A stretch of 64,000 nt of DNA, from the NCBI RefSeq assembly GCF_900099995.1, contig NZ_FNCZ01000001.1:1-64000 (forward strand). Direction: 5' to 3'. The DNA is from Winogradskyella thalassocola (GTDB taxonomy: Bacteria; Bacteroidota; Bacteroidia; Flavobacteriales; Flavobacteriaceae). Under the pieces are notes generated by a model. The model saw only the letters and a list, made by a program, of their open reading frames with translations. It was not told the DNA's origin and searched no databases. Below, in pieces: positions 57,401 to 64,000 of this stretch; position 1 is the first letter of the stretch, and the number at the start of each line of letters is the position of its first letter. A program made the translations under genes and the position numbers.

Positions 57401-57736
57401 TTTTACTAAAACACTAGCGAAATCAAAACCATCCGCAATCGTTGTTGCATAGTAATTGGCAACACCAGGAATAATCTCCGTTGGTTGCACTATATAAGGA
57501 ATGGATTTAATCACTGGTCCTTCACATGCTGCTAACGAAGCTGCTGCAGTACTAAAACCAACGTATTTTAAGAAATCACGACGCGATGTAGATGAAGACT
57601 CTAAAGACTCTTTATCTCCCAAAAATTCGTCTGTCGGAATTTCTTCCACAAATTCATTTTGTTGAAGCGCCTCAACAATAGAGCTATTTTCGTTTAGCTC
57701 TTCAACACTTTTCCAGTATTTCTTGTTTGATGACAT
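54485..57736 (-). CDS. actB: Alternative complex III Fe-S/molybdopterin-like subunit ActB
   Basis: A 1083-residue exported subunit. A twin-arginine signal spans about 50-72 (TSRRDFLKYVGFSTAAASLAAC). A molybdopterin-oxidoreductase-like region without the usual cofactor residues runs to about 780. A ferredoxin-type domain follows with four Cys clusters (CTGCGACVIACHAENN, CQHCNHAPCETVCP, YCANNCPYK, CSMCIQK). At about 535-605 a Thr/Ser-rich stretch (STTTTSTTTEL and NTTTSTTTV) brackets a short helix and looks like a lineage-specific insertion. It relays electrons between quinol oxidation and the haems of ActA/ActE. Confidence 0.94.
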   Translation of the reverse strand: MSSNKKYWKSVEELNENSSIVEALQQNEFVEEIPTDEFLGDKESLESSSTSRRDFLKYVGFSTAAASLAACEGPVIKSIPYIVQPTEIIPGVANYYATTIADGFDFASVLVKTREGRPIKIENNTDAASNGIANARVNASVLGLYDNLRVKSPMKGDSAISWDTFFSETTSKLNGLNGKQIVLLTQSLPSPSTNKLIATFKSKYGNVNHVAYDAVSESATLDAYQAKYGTRGMANYDFSKAMTIVAVGADFLGDWQGGGFESAYAKKRIPANGKMSRHIHFESNMSLSGANADKRVPLTPSQQKLALAKLYSYVTGVALPGSLPEALDKAVKDAAKELSQAGSNGVVVSGIQDVNAQTTVLEINEHLRSKAFDPKTTIKTRLGSNKAVTQLVADMKAGKVGAIIMNGVNPMYTLPNASDFKEGLAKTELSVAFSMKQDETSTNCQYIAATPHNLESWGDFEFKSGHYSMMQPTIRPLFDTKQFQEVLMSWTETSGSYRDYLKSVWTEGILNGSSFNKAVQDGVFVTGTSVSGSNGSTTTTSTTTELADKKDRTFLGGVIHDVAVGVGIKEEDKDEYNTTTSTTTVNNGNNVDAASVLTGGTAARALAASAKDGNLELSLYTKVGMGDGQQANNPWLQEFPDPITRASWDNYITVSQADAKAYGLVNENVANGGLNGSYVDVTVNGVTVSKVPVLIQPGQAKGSVGLAFGYGRTSNALKDEMKTGVNAYPLYQGFNSVQEVTISKVAGEHEFACVQLHNTLMGRGDIIKETTLEIFNTKDKKHWNSVPQVSLNHIETPVTSPDVDLWDEFDRSIGHHFNLSIDLNACTGCGACVIACHAENNVPVVGKSEMRRSRDMHWLRIDRYYSSEDTFKDDLDKKNNISGLGSSLSEFGELENPAESPQVVFQPVMCQHCNHAPCETVCPVAATAHGRQGQNHMAYNRCVGTRYCANNCPYKVRRFNWFLYNKNDEFDYYMNDDLGRMVLNPDVVVRSRGVMEKCSMCIQKTQKTILDAKRDGRLVKDGEFQTACSAACGNGAMIFGDINDKESQITALKEDDRMYHLLEYVGTKPNVIYQTKVRNTSKA

Positions 57737-57848
57737 AGTGTTTATTTATAATTTTCGATTTTCGAATTTAAAATTAAAGTCTTTAAAACTTCAACAAATC
57801 CAATCTAAATATTTAACTCTTTTAATTTATTGTTTTTTTTCTCTTTAA

Positions 57849-57874
57849 AGTACTTCCTGATGAATCTGGAATCA
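57849..57874 (-). repeat. 26-nt palindromic repeat, copy 2 (actA-actB gap)
   Basis: It shares AGTACTTCC and GGAATCA with copy 1 at 47131-47156 and has the same length. The stem (TTCC/GGAA and GAT/ATC) still pairs with one mismatch. The rest of the 151-base gap between actA and actB shows nothing clear. Confidence 0.55.
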
Positions 57875-57887
57875 CAAAAAACGAGTT

Positions 57888-59198
57888 TTAGTAATGACAC
57901 TTACCACATTCTAAACCACCCATTTGTGCTACTGTCAATTCCTCAACACCATACTTTTTAGATAATTCCTCGTGGATCTTAGTGTAATATTCGTTATCCT
58001 TAACTTTTACGTTAGTTTCTCTGTGACAGTTAATACACCATCCCATAGTTAAAGGAGCATGCTGATACATAATTTCCATTTCTTCTACAGGACCATGACA
58101 GGTCTGACATTCTATACCTCCAACTTCTACGTGTTGCGAGTGATTAAAATAAGCGAAGTCTGGCAAGTTATGAATACGAATCCATTTTACAGGTTTAGAA
58201 TCACCGGTATATCCAGTTCCATCCCATCCCACGGCATCATATAATTTTTGAATTTCAGCATTATAATCAACACCAAAGTCAGTTCCTTCAGCTAAGGTTT
58301 CTGGTGCTACTTCCGAAATTGATTTATGACAATTCATACAAACATTTAAAGAAGGAATACCTGATGTTTTACTCACTCTAGCAGAAGAGTGACAATATTT
58401 ACAATCGATACCATTATCTCCAGCATGAATTCTGTGTGAATAATGAATAGGCTGAACAGGTTCGTAACCTTGATCTACACCTACCTGCATAAAGTAACCA
58501 TATACAAAATAACCACTAGCTAATAAAAAGACAATAGCCGTAACCATTACTAAAAATTGATTCTGAACAAAAGCCTTCCACAATGGCGTTCTTTTATCTT
58601 GCGAAGTAAAGACTTCGATATCCTTAGCTTCAGCAAAACGATTTAATGTACGATTCACTAACACTAAGGCGATTGCTAATAAAGCAAATAATAATGCCAA
58701 CGCACCAAGTATTAAATCATTTGACACGCCACCTTGCCCACCACCTTCAGATGTTGGCGCAACATAGTTTGGACAACCTGGCTGAGGATTAGCTACACAA
58801 GGATCAACTTTCTCAGCAGTATAAGCTAATATATCAGAAATATCCTGATCACTTAACTGTGGAAACGGAGTCATTGCTGTGCCGTTGTGCTCATTAAATA
58901 TTTTAGTAGCATATGCGTCACCTGCTTTGATAAGTGCAGAGCTATTCCTAATCCACGCACTTAACCATGCTTTATCTAAACCTTGCTCATCAGCTAATCG
59001 AGCTTCGATATTACGTAGAGCCGGACCCGTCATTGGCTTATCTAACTTATGACATGCTGCACAATTAGAATTAAAGAGCGATTTTCCATTTGCTGGATCA
59101 CCTTCTTGAGCTATAAGGGCGGTTGAAAAAGAAAGCAATAGAACAAGACAAAGACTAAAAATCTTTGAGGTTAAACTACAGTAAATCACCTGTTTCAT
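57888..59198 (-). CDS. actA: Alternative complex III multihaem cytochrome c subunit ActA (hexahaem)
   Basis: A 436-residue cytochrome. The signal peptide covers about 1-31. A monohaem domain carries CAACH near 46 and a Met-containing loop. A transmembrane helix lies near 160-180 and a second near 205-230. Five further haem motifs (CKYCH, CMNCH, CQTCH, CINCH, CGKCH) make up the usual ActA part, so six CxxCH in total. ATG 59198 is preferred over ATG 59243 because the signal peptide then begins at the N-terminus, but both are possible. First gene of the act-cox operon, with a TACTTTTG promoter box upstream. Confidence 0.93.
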   Translation of the reverse strand: MKQVIYCSLTSKIFSLCLVLLLSFSTALIAQEGDPANGKSLFNSNCAACHKLDKPMTGPALRNIEARLADEQGLDKAWLSAWIRNSSALIKAGDAYATKIFNEHNGTAMTPFPQLSDQDISDILAYTAEKVDPCVANPQPGCPNYVAPTSEGGGQGGVSNDLILGALALLFALLAIALVLVNRTLNRFAEAKDIEVFTSQDKRTPLWKAFVQNQFLVMVTAIVFLLASGYFVYGYFMQVGVDQGYEPVQPIHYSHRIHAGDNGIDCKYCHSSARVSKTSGIPSLNVCMNCHKSISEVAPETLAEGTDFGVDYNAEIQKLYDAVGWDGTGYTGDSKPVKWIRIHNLPDFAYFNHSQHVEVGGIECQTCHGPVEEMEIMYQHAPLTMGWCINCHRETNVKVKDNEYYTKIHEELSKKYGVEELTVAQMGGLECGKCHY

Positions 59199-59278
59199 AT
59201 TATAAGTTGGATTATCTTCTAAACTTTGGTACGATTTTTTCATTCAAAAAGTGAAAAAAGATGTTATAAAAACTCTGG

Positions 59279-59286
59279 CAAAAGTA
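59279..59286 (-). promoter_or_regulatory. Promoter -7 box of the act-cox operon
   Basis: Minus-strand TACTTTTG is an exact -7 match 36 bases before the longer possible start of actA. No TTG is found at standard spacing; TTTTC occupies that region. Confidence 0.55.
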
Positions 59287-59374
59287 ACATTTAAAGTCGA
59301 TTTTGAAAATCTTAGAGAAGTGTTAATAGATAATTTATACTTATTCTAAATAATATCTTTTGAAATTTAATATG

Positions 59375-59411
59375 CGAATATTCGTTCCTTATATATCGAC
59401 CGCTTGAAGCG
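59375..59411. promoter_or_regulatory. Two palindromes in the actA/SPOR divergent region
   Basis: CGAATATTCG (59375-59384) and CGCTTGAAGCG (59401-59411) are symmetric sites, 26 bp from the start of one to the start of the other. They lie upstream of the actA promoter box and of the promoter on the other strand. They could bind a dimeric regulator of respiration, but the base composition allows chance palindromes. Otherwise I see nothing in 59199-59495 apart from the two promoters. Confidence 0.35.
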
Positions 59412-59446
59412 CAATTGATTACAATAGAAATGTCAATAAAAAAAAG

Positions 59447-59478
59447 TTGTACATGTTAATTTGAATACTCTACCTTTG
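59447..59478 (+). promoter_or_regulatory. Promoter of the SPOR-domain gene
   Basis: TTG (59447-59449), a 21-base spacer and TACCTTTG (59471-59478) match both flavobacterial promoter boxes. The ATG follows 18 bases later. Confidence 0.7.
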
Positions 59479-59495
59479 TCTAATAATTTGAACTT

Positions 59496-59876
59496 ATGAA
59501 ATTAAAAAATAAAAATTTTGCTCTTATAATTATAGGCTTTGGCCTAACCGTTTCATTACACGCACAACAAGGTGTCGTTAATGTAAGCCAAGATAGTGAT
59601 ATTGATAAGTTACTAGAATATAAAAAGGATATTAAAACCTCAAAGGTTTATAAAATTCAAGTATATCAAAGTATTGATATTGATAATGCGCAACGTGAGA
59701 AAGAAAATTTCTTAAACGCTTATGACGAATGGCCTACAGAGATTATTTGGAACACTCCAAATTACAAGGTTTGGGTTGGCAATTTCGCTACTAGACTTGA
59801 AGCAGATCGCGCACTAGTTAAAATTAAGAAAAATTATATGTACGCTAATATTCTTCAACCAAAAACAGAAAAATAA
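59496..59876 (+). CDS. SPOR domain-containing exported protein
   Basis: A 126-residue protein with a signal peptide (about 1-24, VSLHAQ) and a single SPOR domain at about 50-125, recognised from YKIQVYQSIDIDNAQREKENF, PNYKVWVGNFATRLEADRALVKIKK and the closing NILQPKTEK. SPOR domains bind glycan strands of peptidoglycan stripped of peptides, often at the septum. It is transcribed alone between a strong promoter and a bidirectional terminator. No membrane anchor other than the signal peptide is seen, so it is probably periplasmic. Confidence 0.88.
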   Translation: MKLKNKNFALIIIGFGLTVSLHAQQGVVNVSQDSDIDKLLEYKKDIKTSKVYKIQVYQSIDIDNAQREKENFLNAYDEWPTEIIWNTPNYKVWVGNFATRLEADRALVKIKKNYMYANILQPKTEK

Positions 59877-59898
59877 GTATTTGGTTCTATCCCATAAA

Positions 59899-59927
59899 AA
59901 AACCGACAATCACTTGTCGGTTTTTTT
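59899..59927. terminator. Bidirectional terminator between SPOR gene and infB
   Basis: AAAACCGACAA (59899-59909) and TTGTCGGTTTT (59914-59924) form an 11-bp stem with a 4-base loop. Runs of A before and T after serve both the plus-strand SPOR gene and the minus-strand infB. Confidence 0.9.
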
Positions 59928-59949
59928 GTTTATATAACTTATGAAGCTA

Positions 59950-62760
59950 TTATTTTAACTTCTTCTTTACTTCTACTTCTTGGAATGCTTCTATAACATC
60001 ACCTTCTTTAATGTCGTTATAACCTTTAATTTGCATACCACAATCATAGCCTTTAGCTACCTCTCTTACATCATCTTTAAATCGTTTTAAAGCTTCTAAT
60101 GTACCTGTATGAACAACAACTCCATCTCTAATGATTCTGATTCCAGAATTTCTAAAGATTTTACCATTCATTACCATACAACCTGCAATGTTTCCGATTT
60201 TAGATACTTTAAATATTTCTCTAATCTCAGCAGTACCCGTAACCTCTTCTTTAACTTCTGGAGATAACATACCTTCCATAGCATCTTTAAGATCATTAAT
60301 AGCTGCATAGATAATTGAGTACGTTCTGATATCAATTTCTTCTTTGTCTGCAATCATTCTTGCATTTCCAACAGGACGTACATTAAATCCGACAATAATA
60401 GCATCAGACGCTGTTGCTAATAACACATCACTTTCTGTAATGGCACCAACACCTTTATGTATAATATTTACTTGTATCTCTTCAGTAGATAACTTCTGGA
60501 AAGAATCTGTTAATGCTTCAACAGAACCATCCACATCACCTTTAAGGATAATATTTAATTCTTGGAAATCACCAAGAGCAATACGTCTTCCAATTTCATC
60601 AAGTGTAATATGACGTTGTGTTCTAACTGACTGCTCACGTTGTAACTGTGCACGTTTCGTTGCAATTTGTTTTGCTTCACGCTCATCAGAGAAGACATTA
60701 AACTTATCCCCTGCTTGTGGCGCACCATCTAAACCTAAAATAGATACAGGAGTTGCAGGACCAGCTTCTTTAACATCTTGTCCTCGCTCATCTTGCATGG
60801 CTTTTACTTTACCACTATTCTTACCAGCTAAAACGTAGTCACCAACTTTTAATGTACCTGCTTGTACCAAAATTGTGGATACATAACCTCTACCTTTATC
60901 TAAATAAGCTTCCACTACTGTTCCGCTTGCGGCCTTATTAGGGTTTGCTTTTAATTCTAAAAGTTCAGCTTCTAGTAATACTTTTTCTAATAATTCTTTA
61001 ACACCAGTTCCTACTTTCGCAGAGATGTCATGAGATTGAATTTTCCCACCCCAATCTTCTACTAAAAGATTCATTTGTGCTAATCCTTCTTTTACTTTTT
61101 CAGGATTTGCATCTGGCTTATCAATTTTGTTAATCGCAAATACGATTGGTACTCCTGCAGCTTGTGCATGAGAAATCGCTTCTTTCGTTTGAGGCATTAT
61201 AGCATCATCCGCAGCAACAACAATAATAGCAATATCTGTTACTTGAGCACCACGAGCACGCATCGCTGTAAAGGCTTCGTGACCTGGTGTATCTAAGAAT
61301 GCTATTTTTTGCCCATTTTCTAATTGTACACCATAAGCACCAATGTGCTGTGTGATACCACCAGATTCACCGGCAATTACATTCTCTTTACGTATATAAT
61401 CTAATAAGGATGTTTTACCATGATCGACGTGACCCATTACAGTAACGATTGGAGCTCTTTCTACTAAATCTTTTGGATCGTCTTCAACAACCACAATAGA
61501 TTCTTCGATATCTGCTTTGATAAATTCTACATCAAAACCAAACTCTTCGGCAACAATTGTCAACGTTTCTGCATCTAATCTTTGGTTCATGGTCACCATC
61601 ATACCTAAAGACATACATGCTGAGATAACTTGCGTTACTCCAACTTCCATCATCGTAGCCATTTCACTTACAGTAACAAACTCAGTAACCTTAATAGTTT
61701 TACTTTCTGCTGCTGCAATCTCTTGGTCGATTTCAGATTGTTGACGGTGTTGATCTCTCTTATCTCTACGATATTTAGCTCCTTTACCTTTATTCGATTT
61801 TCCTTGAAGCTTTTCTAAAGTTTCACGGATTTGTTTTTGAACATCTTCTTCAGTTGGCTCTTCCTTAACAACTTTTGGTCTTGCAGCATTATTACCACCG
61901 CGACCTCTTGGTGCGCCTCTTTTATTATCGAAGTTTGGTTTACCAGGTGTATCACCTGTTTTGCTAATTCTACGTCTTTTACGTTTATTAGCATCACCAG
62001 GTTTAGCTGTTTCTACTTTTTTCTTCTTAGGCTTGTTAAATTGAGATAAATCAATTTTTTTACCTGTAGTAACAGGACCGGTAAGTTTTTTGTATTGTGT
62101 CTTAAGTGTTTCTTCTACTGGTGCACTTGGAGTTGTAGGAGCTTCTTCTTTTTTAGTCTCTTCTTTAGATTTAGTCTTTTCAGTTTTTTCAACTTTTTCA
62201 ACCTTCTCTACTTTCTCAACTTTGTCTACTTTCTCGGTTTTCTCAACTTTTTCAAGCTTTTCTACCTTTTCAACTTTTTCAGTTTCCTTTGGTTTTTCAA
62301 CTTTAGGTGCTTCCTTAGGTACTTCAGACGTTACCTCAGGTTTTTCAGCTTTAGGTTCTTCCTTAACTTCTGGAGCTTTAGGTTCTTCCTTTTTTTCAGC
62401 TTTAGGTTTTTTATCTAAGTCAATTTTACCAACTTGTTTTGGTCCAGTTAACTCAGCCTTAGCCTTAACAACGGCTTCCCTCTCGGCTTTTTGCTTTTGC
62501 TTCTCTTCAATTTCGCGTTCTCTTTGTTCGCGAAGCTCTTCTTTTTCTTTAAGCTTTGCTTCACTTACCTCTTGAGCTTTTTCACGCTTAGATGCATCCG
62601 TCTGAAATTCATCAGAAAGCGTGTTATAAACCTCTTCCGAAATTTTAGTATTAGGACTTTTCTCAATTTCGACACCTTTGGATTCTAAAAAATCCACAGC
62701 ACGATCTATTGAGATATTTAATTCCCTTAATACTTTGTTTAATCTTGTTGTTTGAGCCAT
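59950..62760 (-). CDS. infB: Translation initiation factor IF-2
   Basis: The 936-residue GTPase that places initiator tRNA on the ribosome. G1 is [10 protein letters not shown]2 is [11 protein letters not shown]3 is DTPGH and G4 is NKID. The N-terminal region to about 330 is charged and low in complexity, including a run of Glu-Lys-Val triplets at about 155-200 ([14 protein letters not shown]) encoded by near-identical 9- to 15-base repeats at about 62180-62285. It follows nusA after 115 bases in the conserved nusA-infB order. Confidence 0.96.
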   Translation of the reverse strand: MAQTTRLNKVLRELNISIDRAVDFLESKGVEIEKSPNTKISEEVYNTLSDEFQTDASKREKAQEVSEAKLKEKEELREQREREIEEKQKQKAEREAVVKAKAELTGPKQVGKIDLDKKPKAEKKEEPKAPEVKEEPKAEKPEVTSEVPKEAPKVEKPKETEKVEKVEKLEKVEKTEKVDKVEKVEKVEKVEKTEKTKSKEETKKEEAPTTPSAPVEETLKTQYKKLTGPVTTGKKIDLSQFNKPKKKKVETAKPGDANKRKRRRISKTGDTPGKPNFDNKRGAPRGRGGNNAARPKVVKEEPTEEDVQKQIRETLEKLQGKSNKGKGAKYRRDKRDQHRQQSEIDQEIAAAESKTIKVTEFVTVSEMATMMEVGVTQVISACMSLGMMVTMNQRLDAETLTIVAEEFGFDVEFIKADIEESIVVVEDDPKDLVERAPIVTVMGHVDHGKTSLLDYIRKENVIAGESGGITQHIGAYGVQLENGQKIAFLDTPGHEAFTAMRARGAQVTDIAIIVVAADDAIMPQTKEAISHAQAAGVPIVFAINKIDKPDANPEKVKEGLAQMNLLVEDWGGKIQSHDISAKVGTGVKELLEKVLLEAELLELKANPNKAASGTVVEAYLDKGRGYVSTILVQAGTLKVGDYVLAGKNSGKVKAMQDERGQDVKEAGPATPVSILGLDGAPQAGDKFNVFSDEREAKQIATKRAQLQREQSVRTQRHITLDEIGRRIALGDFQELNIILKGDVDGSVEALTDSFQKLSTEEIQVNIIHKGVGAITESDVLLATASDAIIVGFNVRPVGNARMIADKEEIDIRTYSIIYAAINDLKDAMEGMLSPEVKEEVTGTAEIREIFKVSKIGNIAGCMVMNGKIFRNSGIRIIRDGVVVHTGTLEALKRFKDDVREVAKGYDCGMQIKGYNDIKEGDVIEAFQEVEVKKKLK

Positions 62761-62875
62761 AAACTGCCTGTAAAATACTTAAATATATTATATATTAATT
62801 TTAAATTAAAATTAATACAGTACCAATTAACTTAAAAATGAATTACTATAAATCATTTTTGAAATTATTTTGATA

Positions 62876-64000
62876 TTATTCTTCAAATTCTTCTCTTAGA
62901 ATTCTAATGACATCTAAGATTGTTTCTTCTTCTAAATCTGTACGCTTCACTAAATCAACAATATCTTGCTCTAAAATACTTTTTGCAGTATCTAAGCCCG
63001 CTTTGCTAAATTCAGAAATTACCCAACCTTCAATTTCATCAGAGAATTCTTTTAATTCTACATCTTCTTCTGCGCCTTCTCTAAATACATCAATCTCGTA
63101 ACCTGTTAATTGACCAGCCAAACGAATATTGTGACCACCTCTACCAATGGCTTTAGAAACCTCTTCTGGTTTTAACAACACTTCAGCTCGCATCGTTTCT
63201 TCATTTAATTTCAATGAAGTTACTCTCGCAGGACTTAATGCTCTAGTTACAAAAAGTTGAATATTATTAGTGTAATTAATAACGTCGATATTCTCGTTTC
63301 CTAACTCACGTACAATACCGTGAATTCTTGATCCTTTCATACCAACACAAGCTCCAACAGGATCGATTCTATCATCATAAGAATCTACCGCTACTTTCGC
63401 TTTTTCACCAGGAATACGCACTACTTTTTTAACGGTAATTAAGCCATCAAAAACTTCTGGTATCTCTTGTTCGAATAATTTCTCAAGAAATACAGGAGAG
63501 GTTCTAGACATTATAATTGCCGGTTTACTTCCTTTTAATTCAACACTTTCAATTATTCCTCTTACATTTTCTCCTTTTCTAAAGAAATCTGAAGGAATTT
63601 GTTTGTCTTTTGGAAGTATAATTTCATTACCATCATCATCTAACAAAATAATTGCTCTGTGACGAATGTGATGAACTTCTGCCGTATAAATCTCACCTTC
63701 AAGCTCTTTAAAGTGCTTGTAAATGTTAGTATTATCGTGTTCGTGAATCTTAGAAATTAAATTTTGTCTTAATGCAAGGATTGAACGTCTTCCAAGGTCA
63801 ATTAACTTAACTTCTTCTGCAACATCTTCACCAACTTCAAAATCTGGTTCTATTTTCTGAGCTTCTGATAAAGCTATTTCTTGGTTTGGCTCTTCAACTT
63901 CACCATCTGCAACTACGATTCGGTTTCTCCAAATTTCTAAATCTCCTTTATCTGGATTTATAATGATATCAAAATTATCGTCATCACCATATTTCTTTTT
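62876..64000 (-). CDS. nusA: Transcription termination/antitermination protein NusA, 5' end beyond window
   Basis: The frame is open from the stop at 62876 to the right edge, giving 374 residues; about 35-45 N-terminal residues are missing. The S1 domain is seen in the first part (LEGEIYTAEVHHIRHRAII). Two KH domains follow, with GACVGMKGSRIHGIVRELGNE and KAIGRGGHNIRLAGQLTGYE. Short Glu-rich C-terminal sequence completes it, without the extra acidic repeats of the E. coli protein. NusA binds RNA polymerase and nascent RNA. Starting the gene at 63646 (a TTG) would cut the S1 domain, so the longer frame is right. Confidence 0.95.
   Translation of the reverse strand, partial: KKKYGDDDNFDIIINPDKGDLEIWRNRIVVADGEVEEPNQEIALSEAQKIEPDFEVGEDVAEEVKLIDLGRRSILALRQNLISKIHEHDNTNIYKHFKELEGEIYTAEVHHIRHRAIILLDDDGNEIILPKDKQIPSDFFRKGENVRGIIESVELKGSKPAIIMSRTSPVFLEKLFEQEIPEVFDGLITVKKVVRIPGEKAKVAVDSYDDRIDPVGACVGMKGSRIHGIVRELGNENIDVINYTNNIQLFVTRALSPARVTSLKLNEETMRAEVLLKPEEVSKAIGRGGHNIRLAGQLTGYEIDVFREGAEEDVELKEFSDEIEGWVISEFSKAGLDTAKSILEQDIVDLVKRTDLEEETILDVIRILREEFEE

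Noticed and set aside
62090..62575. Plus-strand open frames of Phe/Ser repeats opposite infB
   Set aside because: They mirror the Glu-Lys-Val repeat of IF-2; the low complexity keeps several frames open.
62876..63646. nusA as a short 256-residue gene beginning at 63646
   Set aside because: The frame remains open to the window edge and encodes the rest of the S1 domain, so this is a truncated view of a longer gene.
1..64000. tRNA or rRNA genes, CRISPR arrays, insertion sequences, prophage
   Set aside because: I looked through all gaps for them and saw none; the gaps are mostly short and the genes are ordinary chromosomal families.

Overview
The window is AT-rich chromosomal DNA from a member of the Bacteroidota, almost certainly a gliding, aerobic flavobacterium (Flavobacteriaceae). 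Four things point there. The promoters carry the Bacteroidota -7 box TANNTTTG. There is an alternative complex III (ActA-F) respiratory locus. The type IX secretion/gliding genes sprA and remB are present. There is also a long secreted protein of the type usually exported by T9SS. I see no transposase, prophage, CRISPR array, tRNA or rRNA. No gene-free stretch exceeds 300 bases; the longest is about 300 bases, between actA and the SPOR-domain gene.

Layout from left to right. 1-4.4 kb: the 5' part of a secreted CUB/PKD/choice-of-anchor protein running off the left edge, then Nfu-type Fe-S scaffold, dodecin-like and MscS genes on the plus strand. 4.4-12.3 kb: a minus-strand operon for a MacAB/TolC-like ABC exporter with two permeases, two HlyD adaptors and one TolC, followed by tsaB. 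12.5-18.0 kb: a haem-copper oxidase maturation locus read from ctaB leftwards, with two subunit III genes, a subunit IV, a Cys-less SCO-like protein, a canonical SCO, a DUF420 protein and a small CxxC membrane protein. 18.2-30.8 kb: ruvA-sprA-gcvH-vanZ-tonB-tonB-remB, a gliding/T9SS neighbourhood. 31.0-35.8 kb: malic enzyme, and divergently a DUF5686-type outer-membrane protein.

35.8-43.8 kb: a sucrose utilisation locus with a TonB-dependent receptor, an SUT-like MFS transporter, fructokinase and sucrose phosphorylase, plus a divergent LacI regulator. Two tandem palindromic operators lie between the regulator and the receptor. There is no SusD partner. The inferred route is uptake across the outer membrane by the receptor and across the inner membrane by the transporter, phosphorolysis to glucose-1-phosphate and fructose, and phosphorylation of the fructose. 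43.8-47.1 kb: queG, a cytochrome P450 and ruvB. 47.3-59.2 kb: actABCDEF-coxBA, the quinol:cytochrome c oxidoreductase and its partner oxidase in one long operon. 59.5-64.0 kb: a SPOR-domain protein (+), then infB and a nusA running off the right edge (-).

The least explained structures are non-coding. A roughly 61-65 nt element occurs three times between co-directional genes, with two conserved ATGCT-containing blocks flanking a hairpin of changing sequence. A second, 26-nt palindromic element occurs twice. Notable protein features are a helix-hairpin-helix domain fused to ActC, a TonB-C-like domain at the N-terminus of RemB next to two TonB genes, an insertion of about 118 residues in one COX III, and a dodecin-like protein lacking the usual flavin-binding Trp and Gln.
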